From NCBI GenBank assembly GCA_050295355.1, contig JBNKPL010000011.1, forward strand, positions 1 to 34,126: a stretch of DNA of 34,126 nt, given 5' to 3'. The translations under genes were made by a program, and so were the position numbers. Positions 6,295 through 15,274 of this stretch are shown piece by piece. Numbering within the stretch: the stretch's first letter is position 1; each line of letters begins with the position of its first letter. The notes below the pieces were generated by a model. That model was not told where the DNA came from and made no database searches. It saw only the letters and a program-made list of their open reading frames with translations. The DNA is from CBFDBF01 sp050295355. GTDB taxonomy: Bacteria; Pseudomonadota; Gammaproteobacteria; Chromatiales; Chromatiaceae.

Positions 6295-7290
6295 TTATGC
6301 CACTTTTGACGCCGTAAAATCAAGCAGCAGGGATTCCAGAACCAGGCGCATATTGAGGGTGCTGTCCAGGGCGCGGTTTACTTCCAGGGTACGGCTCATC
6401 ATCTGGTGCAGACGGCTCGTGTCCAGCCGTTCCGCCAGCGCTTGCAAGGTCTCTTTCTGGTCCGGGTTGGTCAGAAACGGAGGTTCAGGGGCCGCACTCA
6501 GCCGCAGCATGTCCTGAATCCAGCCGGCGAGCCACTGTACGGATTGGGCCGGATCCTTTTCCCAGCGTCCGGCCACGGCGATGGGATCTTCCCGCTGCTC
6601 CAGCAGGGCGTGAAACTCCTTCAGCATCTGCCGCCGCCGGGAGAGGATCTCGGGATCGGCCAGGCGCAGGGCGTTCAGGGGCGCGCCGTTGGCCAGGTGC
6701 AGCAGCACCTTGGGATCCCCCTCGCTCAATTGCCCTGTCAGCCACTGCAGGGCGACCTCCTCCTTTGGTGACGCCAGGGCGAACTGCTGGCAGCGGCTGC
6801 GGATGGTGGCGGGCAGATAGGTCGGGCGCGCGGTGATCAGGATCATCAGGGTGCGGGCCACCGGCTCCTCCAGGGTCTTCAACAGGCTGTTGGCCGCATA
6901 GCGGTTCATGCGGTCGGCCGGTTCGATCAGGACCAGCTTGTAGCCGCCGGCGTGGGAGGTGAGTCCCTCCTTGCTGGTAAACTCGCGGATGGCGTCGATT
7001 CGGATCTCCTTCCCCTCCTCCTCAGGCACGATCTGCTGAAAATCAGGATGGTTGCCCACGCGGAACAGCTGACAGCCGCGGCATTGGCCGCAGGGAACGC
7101 CCGTCTCGTCCGGCGACTCACACAGCAGGGAGTGGGCCAGCGCCTCGGCGAAGCAGCGTTTGCCCATGCCCTCGCCACCAGTGAGCAGCAGCGCATGGGG
7201 CAGACGATCCTCGCGGCGGATCTGCTGGATCTGGTCCCAGGCCTCTTGGAGCCAGGGGTAGAGGCTGAATGTATGGGGTTGTTCGGACAA
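6295..7290 (-). CDS. holB: DNA polymerase III delta-prime subunit
   Basis: A 331-residue clamp-loader subunit. A P-loop of the delta-prime type (GGEGMGK, residues 38-44) is followed by a zinc-binding cysteine set (C57, C67, C70, C73) and an SRC motif (SRCQQF, about 165). It works with delta and tau/gamma to load the beta clamp onto DNA. The start immediately abuts the tmk stop, so the two are one transcription unit. Length and order are typical. Confidence 0.93.
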   Translation of the reverse strand: MSEQPHTFSLYPWLQEAWDQIQQIRREDRLPHALLLTGGEGMGKRCFAEALAHSLLCESPDETGVPCGQCRGCQLFRVGNHPDFQQIVPEEEGKEIRIDAIREFTSKEGLTSHAGGYKLVLIEPADRMNRYAANSLLKTLEEPVARTLMILITARPTYLPATIRSRCQQFALASPKEEVALQWLTGQLSEGDPKVLLHLANGAPLNALRLADPEILSRRRQMLKEFHALLEQREDPIAVAGRWEKDPAQSVQWLAGWIQDMLRLSAAPEPPFLTNPDQKETLQALAERLDTSRLHQMMSRTLEVNRALDSTLNMRLVLESLLLDFTASKVA

Positions 7291-7923
7291 TTAGGCCTCC
7301 AGAAACTCCCGGATCAGGTTCGTGATGGCGGCCTGTACTTCAAACAGCGGGCGGGAGGCATCCACTACCTTGACCCGGTCCGCCTCGTTCCAGGCGATCT
7401 CCAGGTAGCCGCTGCGCACCTTTTCGAAAAAGGCGGCCTTCTCCTTCTCGAAACGGTCCGGCGCCGAGCGTTTGTTCGCCCGCTCCAGGCCGATTGCCAC
7501 CGGCAGGTCCAGCAGCAGGGTCAGGTCGGGCCGCAGACCGTACTGGGTCCACTCCTCCAGGGTGCGGATGCGCTGTTTGTCGATGCCCCGCCCACTGCCC
7601 TGATAGGCGTAGGAGGCATCGGTGAAGCGGTCACAGAGTACCCAGATCCCGGCCTCCAGGGCGGGACGGATCTTCTGCTCCAGATGTTCGGCGCGGGCGG
7701 CGAACATCAGCAGCAGCTCCGTATCGTCCGCCATGCCCGTGTGTTTGTGTCCCAGCAGGAGCTGCCGCACCTCTTCGCCCAGGGGGGTGCCGCCGGGTTC
7801 CCGGGTGAACAGCACCTCCTTGCCCGCCTCTTCGAGCAGCAGGCGGATGAACTCGAGGTTACTGCTCTTGCCGGCCCCCTCGACCCCCTCCACGGTGATG
7901 AATTTTCCTCTGGTGATGCTCAT
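7291..7923 (-). CDS. tmk: Thymidylate kinase
   Basis: A 210-residue dTMP kinase making dTDP for DNA synthesis. The P-loop GVEGAGKS lies at residues 13-20, the DRF/Y motif appears as CDRFTDAS, TREPGG is present, and the lid carries basic residues near GSGRGI. It follows mltG with a 15-bp gap and abuts holB, the conserved pabC-mltG-tmk-holB order. Confidence 0.95.
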   Translation of the reverse strand: MSITRGKFITVEGVEGAGKSSNLEFIRLLLEEAGKEVLFTREPGGTPLGEEVRQLLLGHKHTGMADDTELLLMFAARAEHLEQKIRPALEAGIWVLCDRFTDASYAYQGSGRGIDKQRIRTLEEWTQYGLRPDLTLLLDLPVAIGLERANKRSAPDRFEKEKAAFFEKVRSGYLEIAWNEADRVKVVDASRPLFEVQAAITNLIREFLEA

Positions 7924-7938
7924 GACTGTTTATTTATC

Positions 7939-8943
7939 TCATTTTTTTAACTGATATTTGCGTACCGCCCGGTTGTGCTCCTCCAGGGTGTCGGAGAAGT
8001 GGTGGCTGCCGCTGCCGTCCGCCTTGGCCACGAAGTAGAGGCTTTTGCCCCCATTGGGGTGCAGTACGGCGCGGACCGCATCCCGTCCCGGGAGGCTGAT
8101 GGGCGTGGGCGTCAGGCCGGTATGCACATAGGTATTGTAGGGCGTGTCCTCTTTCAGATCACGGCGCCGGATGTTGCCGTCGTAGCGTTCGCCCATGCCG
8201 TAGATCACGGTAGGGTCGGTCTGCAGTTTCATCCCTTTCTGCAGGCGGCGGACAAACACCCCGGCGATCTCGGGCCGCTCGCTGGCCAGGCCGGTCTCCT
8301 TTTCCACGATGGAGGCCAGGATCAGGGCCTCGTAGGGCGCTTTGTAGGGGAGATCCGGGGCGCGCGCCTCCCACTCCTCCTCCAGCAGCCGGTCCAGGGC
8401 GCTGGCCGCCCGTTTCAGGATGGCAAGATCGGTGGTGCCGCGGTTGAACTGGTAGGTGTCGGCGAGAAAGCGCCCCTCCGGGTGTTCACCCTCCCGCCCG
8501 AGCTGTTTCATGATCTCCTCATCCGACAGTTCGCTGGTGATGGCCTTGACCGCTTCATGTTGCTGGATCGCGGCCAGCGCCTCGCGGAAGGTCCAGCCTT
8601 CGATCAGGGTGACGCTGTAGCTGACCACCTTTCCCGCGACCAGGAGGTTCAGCAGCTCTTCTGGCCGGGTTCCTGGCGCGATACGGTACTCACCCGCCTT
8701 GATCCTGCCGCCCACATTGTTCCAGCGCGCCATGAGCCGAAGGTAGAGCGCGTTGCTGATATAGCCGCGCCGCTCAAGGTCGGTGGCCATGGTGTTAAAA
8801 GAGGTTCCCGGCTCCAGCAGGAAAGTAGCCCCCGTTTCCGGCACCTGAAGCGGGGTCTCGGCGAAATGGCGCAGCTCCATCATCAGCCAGGCGGCCGCGA
8901 CGCTCAGGAGAATGATCGAAGTACCCAGCAGGCGATGTAGCAT
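7939..8943 (-). CDS. mltG: Endolytic murein transglycosylase MltG
   Basis: A 334-residue inner-membrane enzyme that cuts nascent peptidoglycan chains and so limits glycan length. One transmembrane helix lies at residues 5-23, followed by a LysM-like part and the YceG domain. The catalytic block SIVEKETG (about residues 211-218) contains the active glutamate, and KLQTDPTVIYG is conserved. It follows pabC with about 9 bp between them. Confidence 0.93.
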   Translation of the reverse strand: MLHRLLGTSIILLSVAAAWLMMELRHFAETPLQVPETGATFLLEPGTSFNTMATDLERRGYISNALYLRLMARWNNVGGRIKAGEYRIAPGTRPEELLNLLVAGKVVSYSVTLIEGWTFREALAAIQQHEAVKAITSELSDEEIMKQLGREGEHPEGRFLADTYQFNRGTTDLAILKRAASALDRLLEEEWEARAPDLPYKAPYEALILASIVEKETGLASERPEIAGVFVRRLQKGMKLQTDPTVIYGMGERYDGNIRRRDLKEDTPYNTYVHTGLTPTPISLPGRDAVRAVLHPNGGKSLYFVAKADGSGSHHFSDTLEEHNRAVRKYQLKK

Positions 8944-8952
8944 GGAGCGATG

Positions 8953-9783
8953 TTACCCGTTGTTTCCGTGCGGCGCGAAGCCCAGGCGCTGCACTTCGCG
9001 CCGAAGTTGGCGATCTATTACCTCGCGCTGGTAGCTGTGTTCGTTCAGTTGGCGCACCGGCCAGATGCCGATCAGGGAGTTGGTCAGGAACAGGGCGTCC
9101 GCCTGGTCGAGTTCCGTAGCCGGAATATCGCGTATGGTGACGGGGATGCCCAGCTTCGGGGCGGTCTCCAGCACCAGTTCCCGCATCACCCCGGCGACGC
9201 CGCAGCCGCTAAGGTCCGGGGTGGTGAGTTCCCCGCCGCGCAGCAGAAAGAGATTGCTCTTGGTCCCCTCGATCACATGTCCCTCGCGGTCGAGCATCAG
9301 GCCCTCCGCGATGGCGGGATCACCCCACTCCCTCCGGGCCATGATCTGCGGCAGGCGATTCAGATGTTTGATGCCGGCCAGGGTCTCATCCCGTCCCAGG
9401 CGGGTTGCGCAAAGCCGCGCCACAACCCCCTGCTCCGCGGCCTGTGAGGGGTGTTCCGGCCATGGTGAACAGTAGACGACCCGGTTGGGAGTCGGGTTGG
9501 CGGCGGGGCGGTAGCCGCGGCCACCCTCGCCCCGGGTGAGCATAATCTTGAGCACCGCCCGCGCCTGCCCGGCGCACTCACGCAGGGCCTCATCCAGTAG
9601 CAGGTCGGGATCGGGAACGGGGATGCCCAGCCGCTGGCAGCCCAGTTCAAGGCGTTTTAGATGCCGCTCCCAGAGACAGGGACGGCCGGCGGTGACGGCG
9701 AGGGTCTCGAACAACCCGTCGCCATATTGAAAACCGCGGTCGAGAACGGACAGTTGGGTGGCAGGTTTCCCGTTGATCAGCAC
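8953..9783 (-). CDS. pabC: Aminodeoxychorismate lyase
   Basis: A 276-residue fold-type IV PLP enzyme that converts 4-amino-4-deoxychorismate to p-aminobenzoate for folate synthesis. The PLP lysine is K139 in GIKHLNRL; YGDGLFET and a C-terminal LTNSLIGIWPV also match the family. Position after fabF and before mltG is the standard one. D-amino-acid or branched-chain aminotransferases are related, but context favours PabC. Confidence 0.9.
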   Translation of the reverse strand: MLINGKPATQLSVLDRGFQYGDGLFETLAVTAGRPCLWERHLKRLELGCQRLGIPVPDPDLLLDEALRECAGQARAVLKIMLTRGEGGRGYRPAANPTPNRVVYCSPWPEHPSQAAEQGVVARLCATRLGRDETLAGIKHLNRLPQIMARREWGDPAIAEGLMLDREGHVIEGTKSNLFLLRGGELTTPDLSGCGVAGVMRELVLETAPKLGIPVTIRDIPATELDQADALFLTNSLIGIWPVRQLNEHSYQREVIDRQLRREVQRLGFAPHGNNG

Positions 9784-9803
9784 GGAAATGCCAATGAAAG
9801 GGT

Positions 9804-11048
9804 TTAGTCCTGGAAGCGTCGGAACACCAGGGTCCCGTTGGTCCCGCCAAAGCCGAAGGAGTTGGAGATGGCGATATCGATCTTCATTTCACGCGCGGTG
9901 TTGGGCACGTAGTCCAGATCACACTCGGGGTCCTGGTTTTCCAGGTTGATGGTGGGCGGCGCCACCTGATCACGCAGGGACAGTACGGTGAACACCGCTT
10001 CCGCGCCGCCCGCCGCGCCCAGCATGTGGCCGGTCATGGACTTGGTGGAGCTGACGCAGAGTTTGTGGGCATGATCGCCGAAGGCGCCCTTTACCGCCAT
10101 GGTCTCGGCCACGTCGCCGGCCGGGGTGGAGGTGCCGTGGGCGTTGATGTAGTCCACCTGATCCGGATTGACCCCGGCATCTTCCAGCGCCTGCAGCATG
10201 CAGTCACGGGCCCCGGAGCCATCGGGTGACGGCGAGGTCATGTGGTAGGCGTCGGAGTTCCAGCCGATCCCGGCCAGTTCGGCGTAGATCTTGGCGCCAC
10301 GCTTCTTGGCGTGTTCCAGCTCTTCAATCACGATCACCCCGGCACCGTCGCTCAAAACGAAACCGTCGCGATCCTTGTCCCACGGACGGCTGGCGCGCTG
10401 CGGATCATCATTGCGGGTGGAGAGTGCCCGTGCGGCGGCGAAACCGCCCATGCCGATAGGGGTCGTGGCCATCTCGGTGCCACCGGCCACCATCATGTCC
10501 ACGGTGCCGTACTGGATCATGCGCATGGCGTCGGCGATGTTGTGGGCGCCGGTACTGCAGGCGGAAACGATGGAGATGTTCGGACCCTTGAAGCCGTGCA
10601 TGATGGAGAGGTTGCCGGAGACCATATTGATAATGGCCGCCGGAACAAAAAACGGCGAGATGCGCCGCGGACCCTTCTCCAGGTAGGCGTCGTAGTTGTT
10701 CTCAATGGTATGGATACCGCCAATCCCGGCGCCGATGGCCACGCCGATGCGCTTGGCGTTCTCGTCCGTCACTTCAATCCCGGCGTCTTTCACCGCCTGG
10801 ATGCCGGCCGCCATCCCGTAATGGATGAACGGGTCCATCTTCTTGGCGTCTTTTGCCGTGATGTACTCGGTAACGTCGAAATCGACGATGGGACCGCCGA
10901 TACGGACGCTCATGGCGGCGTTGTCGAAATGAGTAATGGGGCGGATACCGCTTTTCCCGGCCAGGATGTTTTCCCACGCCGCATCAACCGTGTGTCCGAC
11001 CGGGGCAACCATACCAAGCCCGGTTACCACAACCCTTCTCTTCGCCAT
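9804..11048 (-). CDS. fabF: 3-oxoacyl-ACP synthase II
   Basis: A 414-residue condensing enzyme that elongates acyl-ACP with malonyl-ACP. The Cys-His-His triad is C164 (SACSTG), H304 (NAHGTSTPAGD) and H341 (TGHMLGAAGG). It lies directly downstream of acpP, as in most gammaproteobacteria, with an 85-bp gap. Length is typical. Confidence 0.96.
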   Translation of the reverse strand: MAKRRVVVTGLGMVAPVGHTVDAAWENILAGKSGIRPITHFDNAAMSVRIGGPIVDFDVTEYITAKDAKKMDPFIHYGMAAGIQAVKDAGIEVTDENAKRIGVAIGAGIGGIHTIENNYDAYLEKGPRRISPFFVPAAIINMVSGNLSIMHGFKGPNISIVSACSTGAHNIADAMRMIQYGTVDMMVAGGTEMATTPIGMGGFAAARALSTRNDDPQRASRPWDKDRDGFVLSDGAGVIVIEELEHAKKRGAKIYAELAGIGWNSDAYHMTSPSPDGSGARDCMLQALEDAGVNPDQVDYINAHGTSTPAGDVAETMAVKGAFGDHAHKLCVSSTKSMTGHMLGAAGGAEAVFTVLSLRDQVAPPTINLENQDPECDLDYVPNTAREMKIDIAISNSFGFGGTNGTLVFRRFQD

Positions 11049-11133
11049 CTGAGATATACCTTGAATTACTTATGCAACGCGCAAACGCATCGGCCGCATG
11101 AATGCGGCCAACGGTTTAATCGCCAGAGATTGA

Positions 11134-11367
11134 TCAGCTGTGTTCGTTAACGTAGTTCACCGCCTGCTGCACGGTGGTGATCTTTTCAGCTTCTTCGTCC
11201 GGAATCTCGGTTTCGAATTCTTCTTCCAGAGCCATGACCAGTTCGACGGTATCGAGCGAATCAGCGCCCAGATCGTCGACAAAAGAGGCTTCCAAGGTTA
11301 CCTCTTCTTCTTTGACCCCAAGTTGTTCCACAACAATTTTCTTAACTCGTTCTTCAACAGAGCTCAT
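11134..11367 (-). CDS. acpP: Acyl carrier protein
   Basis: A 77-residue acidic protein carrying acyl chains on a phosphopantetheine arm. The attachment serine is S37 in GADSLDTVEL. The ATG at 11367 is chosen because it gives the normal ACP length and has GGAGGA upstream; a longer frame to 11442 would add 25 atypical residues. It has its own strong promoter in the 186-bp AT-rich gap after fabG, which fits the high demand for ACP. Confidence 0.97.
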   Translation of the reverse strand: MSSVEERVKKIVVEQLGVKEEEVTLEASFVDDLGADSLDTVELVMALEEEFETEIPDEEAEKITTVQQAVNYVNEHS

Positions 11368-11487
11368 GTTTTTGTATTCCTCCGATTCTATAGGAATGAC
11401 CGCTTTGGCGATCGAGGTGTATTGTATGCACAAAACCGCCAAGTTGGAAGCATGTATTTGTTCTTCATTGGCGATATGTATACGATA

Positions 11488-11517
11488 ATTATATTAGTAA
11501 TATCAATCAATTAACAA
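11488..11517 (-). promoter_or_regulatory. Predicted acpP promoter
   Basis: On the minus strand TTGTTA (11512-11517) is followed after 18 bp by a perfect TATAAT (11488-11493). Transcription would start near 11481, about 110 bp before the acpP start codon. An IHF-like site (TATCAATCAATTA, 11501-11513) overlaps it. Confidence 0.6.
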
Positions 11518-11534
11518 CGATACTTAAAGTTATA
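11501..11534 (-). repeat. Shared 34-bp upstream element, acpP copy
   Basis: This stretch matches 26500-26533 at 27 of 34 positions. The invariant parts are TATCAAT at the left end and the 12-mer CTTAAAGTTATA at the right end, with identical spacing. It lies upstream of acpP and overlaps its predicted promoter. Confidence 0.6.
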
Positions 11535-11553
11535 TGTGACTTATGGGAATATC

Positions 11554-12297
11554 CTAACCCATAAACATGCCGCCGTTTACATGCAGGGTCTCGCCCGTGA
11601 TGTAGCTGGCGCCTTCCGAGGCCAGGAACAGAACCGCTTGCGCGATCTCACTGGCCTCGCCCAGACGACCCAATGGGATATTCTGGGACAGGGCCTGGCG
11701 CTGCTCTTCCGACAGTTCCCGGGTCATGTCGGTGTCGATGAAGCCCGGGGCCACGGTGTTGACGGTGATCCCACGCGAACCCACCTCACGGGCCAGGGAC
11801 TTGCTGAAGCCCACCATACCCGCCTTGGCGGCGGCATAGTTGGTCTGTCCGGCATTGCCGCTGGCGCCCACGATGGAGCCGATATTGATAATGCGGCCTT
11901 TGCGGGCCTTCATCATGCCGCGCAGGCAGGCCTTGGAGACGCGGTAGATGGAGGTGAGGTTGGTCTGGATAATGGATTCCCACTCCTCCTCCTTCATGCG
12001 CATCAGCAGGTTGTCGCGTGTAATCCCGGCGTTGTTTATCAGGATGCCAGGAGTCCCGTACTTCTCTTCAATCGCGGCCATAACCGCTTCCACGGAGGCG
12101 GGATCGGACACATCCAGCACCATCCCCTCCCCCTTGATCCCGGCATCCTGCAGGCGTTTGCTGATTGCTTCAGCCCCGCCTTCTGAGGTTGCCGTGCCGA
12201 TGACCACGGCGCCGTTCGTGCCCAATGCATCGGCGATCGCGGCACCGATACCCCGGCTGGCGCCAGTGACCAGAGCAATCTCGTTGTTTTTAAACAT
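11554..12297 (-). CDS. fabG: 3-oxoacyl-ACP reductase
   Basis: A 247-residue NADPH-dependent short-chain reductase that reduces 3-oxoacyl-ACP. TGASRGIG (residues 11-18) binds NADPH, NNAG is present, and the catalytic Ser141, Tyr154 and Lys158 (YAAAK) are in place. The ATG at 12297 with GGAGA upstream gives the family length; a longer frame to 12375 would overlap fabH and is rejected. It starts only 34 bp after fabH ends, leaving no room for fabD. Confidence 0.96.
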   Translation of the reverse strand: MFKNNEIALVTGASRGIGAAIADALGTNGAVVIGTATSEGGAEAISKRLQDAGIKGEGMVLDVSDPASVEAVMAAIEEKYGTPGILINNAGITRDNLLMRMKEEEWESIIQTNLTSIYRVSKACLRGMMKARKGRIINIGSIVGASGNAGQTNYAAAKAGMVGFSKSLAREVGSRGITVNTVAPGFIDTDMTRELSEEQRQALSQNIPLGRLGEASEIAQAVLFLASEGASYITGETLHVNGGMFMG

Positions 12298-12331
12298 GCG
12301 AGTCTCCAAAAAACTGTGCGATGAAAAGATG

Positions 12332-13300
12332 TTAGAAAGTAAGGAGGACCGAGCCCCAGGTGAAGCCGCCGCCAAAGGCCTCCATCAGCAGGGTTTCACC
12401 ACGCTGGATGCGGCCGTCGCGGACGGCGGTATCCAGTGCCAGGGGAACCGATGCGGCGGAGGTGTTGCCATGCTCGTGCACGGTAACCACCACATGATCC
12501 ATGGGCATCCTTAGTTTTTTCGCGGTGGCGTTGATGATGCGGATGTTGGCCTGATGGGGGATCAGCCAATCCACGTCTGATTTTTCCATCTGGTTGGCTT
12601 CCAGGGTCTCGTCCACGATGCGGCCGAGGGTGGTGACCGCCATCTTGAATACCTCGTTGCCCTTCATCTCCATGTAGGCGCCGCCTTCCTGCAGCAGATC
12701 GTAACCTTTGGAGACGCCTGCGGGAACGCGCAGCAGGCCCTCATAATTGCCGTCGGCATGGAGATGGGTGGAGATAATGCCAGGTTCGTCGCTGGCATCC
12801 AGCACCACGGCGCCCGCACCGTCACCGAACAGGACGCAGGTCTGGCGATCGGTCCAGTCGGTGATGCGGGACAGGGTCTCGGCCCCTACCACCAGGGCGG
12901 AACGGACCCCGCCGGCGCGAATAAACTTGTCGGCCACGCCCATGGCGTATACGAATCCGGTGCATACGGCCTGGATGTCGAATGCGGCGCAGCCGGCGAT
13001 ACCGAGCCGCTGTTGCAGCAAACAGGCGGTGCTGGGAAATACCTGATCCGGCGTGGTGGTGGCGACGATGACCAGATCGATATCCTCCGGTCCTTTGCCG
13101 GCGGCCTCCATGGCCCGGCGAGCGGCCTGTTCCGCCAGGTCGCAGGTGGTTTCACCGTCAGTGGCTATATGGCGCTTGCTGATACCAGTGCGCTCACGAA
13201 TCCACTGGTCGGTGGTGTCGACCATCTTTTCCAGGTCGAGATTGGTCAGTACCTTCTCCGGCAGATAGCTGCCGGTACCTGCTATGCGGGCATAGCTCAT
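12332..13300 (-). CDS. fabH: 3-oxoacyl-ACP synthase III
   Basis: A 322-residue enzyme that condenses acetyl-CoA with malonyl-ACP to start fatty-acid synthesis. The triad is C113 (AVCTGF), H249 (IPHQANIRI) and N279 (HGNTSAAS). The ATG overlaps the plsX stop by 4 bp. Length and signatures are typical. Confidence 0.96.
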   Translation of the reverse strand: MSYARIAGTGSYLPEKVLTNLDLEKMVDTTDQWIRERTGISKRHIATDGETTCDLAEQAARRAMEAAGKGPEDIDLVIVATTTPDQVFPSTACLLQQRLGIAGCAAFDIQAVCTGFVYAMGVADKFIRAGGVRSALVVGAETLSRITDWTDRQTCVLFGDGAGAVVLDASDEPGIISTHLHADGNYEGLLRVPAGVSKGYDLLQEGGAYMEMKGNEVFKMAVTTLGRIVDETLEANQMEKSDVDWLIPHQANIRIINATAKKLRMPMDHVVVTVHEHGNTSAASVPLALDTAVRDGRIQRGETLLMEAFGGGFTWGSVLLTF

Positions 13301-14325
13301 GCGTCGCCCCTATTCATAAACTGTGCTTCCACCCCTTGGGCAATCCGTTCCGGTACGTTCTTGATCACCTCTTTCTTGGCGATGCCGATGGCGTTCTCAA
13401 ACGCCAACACATCGGCGCCGCCATGGCTCTTGATGACGATGCCCTGCAGCCCCAACAGACTGGCGCCGTTGTAGCGCCGCGGATCAATGGAGCGGCGGAG
13501 TTGCTTGAGCGCGGGCAACGCGATCAGTCCGGCCAAACGGGTGAAGATGTTTTTGTTGAACTCTTTTTTCAGGGAATGGGTGATCATCTTGGCCACCCCT
13601 TCGCTGCTTTTCAGCGATACATTGCCGACGAAACCGTCACACACTACCACATCGGTCCCGCCCTTGTAGATGTCGTCCCCTTCTACGTAACCCACATAGT
13701 TGAGGGAACTGGCGGACAGCAGTTCATGGGCGACCTTTACCTGTTCGTTGCCCTTGATCTCTTCCTGACCAATATTCAAAAGGCCCACCCGGGGGGACAC
13801 CACATCATCCACCGAGGCAACCAGTTCGCTGCCCATAACGGCGAACTGAAACAGCGCCTCGGCGTTACAGTCCACGTTGGCGCCCAGATCGAGCATCCAG
13901 GTGTGCCCTTCGATGGAGGGCAGGGCGGTGATGATGGCTGGCCGGTCGATGTCCGGCAGCATCTTGAGCACGAAACGCGCGGTGGCCATCAAGGCGCCGG
14001 TATTCCCGGCACTGACACAGGCATCGGCGACTCCGTCCTTTACCAGGTTGAGGGCCACCCGCATGGAAGAGTCTTTTTTTCCACGCAGGGCTTTGGAAGG
14101 GGCCTCATCCATCGCCACCACCTCAGAGGCGTGATGGAGGCGAAGCCGTTCGTGTTCCTGGCCGTTAGGGAAGTGCGCCCGGATTGACTCCTCGTCGCCT
14201 ACCAGAATCAGCTCGACCCCGGCATCCTTGCTGAGATAGTCGAACGCGGCCGGAACGACCACTTCGCAGCCATGGTCTCCCCCCATGGCATCGAGTGCAA
14301 TGGTGATACGGTCAGACGTTGCCAT
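13297..14325 (-). CDS. plsX: Phosphate acyltransferase PlsX
   Basis: A 342-residue peripheral membrane enzyme that makes acyl-phosphate from acyl-ACP for phospholipid synthesis. The opening IALDAMGGDHG is diagnostic, and SAGNTGALMA plus the glycine-rich YVGYVEGDDIYKGG segment follow. It lies between rpmF and fabH in the standard order and overlaps fabH by 4 bp. Confidence 0.95.
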   Translation of the reverse strand: MATSDRITIALDAMGGDHGCEVVVPAAFDYLSKDAGVELILVGDEESIRAHFPNGQEHERLRLHHASEVVAMDEAPSKALRGKKDSSMRVALNLVKDGVADACVSAGNTGALMATARFVLKMLPDIDRPAIITALPSIEGHTWMLDLGANVDCNAEALFQFAVMGSELVASVDDVVSPRVGLLNIGQEEIKGNEQVKVAHELLSASSLNYVGYVEGDDIYKGGTDVVVCDGFVGNVSLKSSEGVAKMITHSLKKEFNKNIFTRLAGLIALPALKQLRRSIDPRRYNGASLLGLQGIVIKSHGGADVLAFENAIGIAKKEVIKNVPERIAQGVEAQFMNRGDA

Positions 14326-14418
14326 CCGTTATGAATTTTTATGATGACGCAGGCGATTGTCGGTAAGGTACGGGGCGGGCGCGATACCAGGACCGGCCCA
14401 GGCGCCCCGCTCCGCCTG

Positions 14419-14598
14419 TTACTCGTCTTTACCTGCAACTACCTTACGGCCGCGGTAAAAACCGTCGGGGCTGACGTGGTGACGCAGATGGGTCTCCCCC
14501 GAGGTCGGGTCGATGGAGAGGGTTTCCGCAGACAGGGCGTCGTGCGAACGACGCATACCGCGTTTGGAAGGGGTTTTTCTGTTTTGCTGGACCGCCAT
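14419..14598 (-). CDS. rpmF: 50S ribosomal protein L32
   Basis: A 59-residue protein that is easily missed because of its length. It opens with MAVQQNRKTPSKRGMRRSHD, the L32 signature, and continues DALSAETLSIDPTSGETH to a C-terminal GFYRGRKVV. The zinc-binding cysteines of some L32 proteins are absent, so this is the cysteine-free type, as in E. coli. AGGAGC precedes the ATG. It sits between yceD and plsX with small gaps, as in E. coli. Confidence 0.95.
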   Translation of the reverse strand: MAVQQNRKTPSKRGMRRSHDALSAETLSIDPTSGETHLRHHVSPDGFYRGRKVVAGKDE

Positions 14599-14612
14599 GG
14601 TTCAAGCTCCTG

Positions 14613-15152
14613 TTAGTCAGTATTTCTGTTCGTTTTCAGATTCGCCAGTTGCGCGAAGGGATTGGGGGCTGGTTCGCCCTTCTCCTTCGCATCTGCCGAA
14701 TCCCAATCCGGTTTTTCGATCACCGCCGCACTGCACTCACCCGCCTCGTGCCTGGGAACTTGTGGCAAAGAGAGCAGCAGCTCATCTTCCACCAGTTCAA
14801 CAAGGCGCATCTTCGACTCCCCTATCAACAGCGGATCCACGCTGTCCGGGAGTTGCCCGGCCTCTTCGATCCCATGCACGGCGACCAGGGAGAACTTCAT
14901 CTCCACTGGTAAACTCACTGGACCCAGGCAGCGCTGACACTGTAGCGTCAGGACCGCCTGGATTTGTCCTTCGAGACGGGCCCGCTTTCGCTCATCGCGG
15001 GAAAAGGCCAGCTCAAAGACCGCCTCTCCATGCGGCTCCATCAGGAGCGGCGCGAGACGCGGCAGCGATTCCAGTGCAAAGGACCCGGAGATCCGTTTGC
15101 CGATATCAGCAAAATGCCACGGATCGACGAAATCAGGCAAGTGCGGCGACAT
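14613..15152 (-). CDS. yceD: YceD-family (DUF177) rRNA-linked protein
   Basis: A 179-residue YceD/DUF177 protein, a family linked to 23S rRNA accumulation and usually paired with rpmF. The core LTLQCQRCLGPVSLPVEM has the family Cys-x-x-Cys, and the C-terminal NPFAQLANLK matches the E. coli ending. The only suitable start is the ATG at 15152. The predicted promoter ends just 10 bp before it, so the message may be nearly leaderless. It is the first gene of the fab transcription unit. Confidence 0.9.
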   Translation of the reverse strand: MSPHLPDFVDPWHFADIGKRISGSFALESLPRLAPLLMEPHGEAVFELAFSRDERKRARLEGQIQAVLTLQCQRCLGPVSLPVEMKFSLVAVHGIEEAGQLPDSVDPLLIGESKMRLVELVEDELLLSLPQVPRHEAGECSAAVIEKPDWDSADAKEKGEPAPNPFAQLANLKTNRNTD

Positions 15153-15161
15153 AAGCGCGCA

Positions 15162-15190
15162 ATGATATTACGCCCCCACATTTCTGTCAA
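15162..15190 (-). promoter_or_regulatory. Predicted promoter of the yceD-rpmF-plsX-fab operon
   Basis: On the minus strand a perfect TTGACA (15185-15190) is followed after 17 bp by TATCAT (15162-15167). The expected transcription start, near 15155, is only a few bases before the yceD ATG (15150-15152). Confidence 0.65.
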
Positions 15191-15274
15191 AATACTTTGC
15201 TCTTCACGGGGTTAGGGGATTTTGTTGGAATTCCGGCGGAAGCGCGGGATTACAGGAATTCGACTCCCAGCCCG

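Noticed and set aside
11368..11442. Longer N-terminus for acpP
   Set aside because: ACP of 77 residues is standard, and GGAGGA precedes the ATG at 11367.
12298..12375. Longer N-terminus for fabG
   Set aside because: It would overlap fabH and add 26 residues before the conserved start; the ATG at 12297 has a ribosome binding site.
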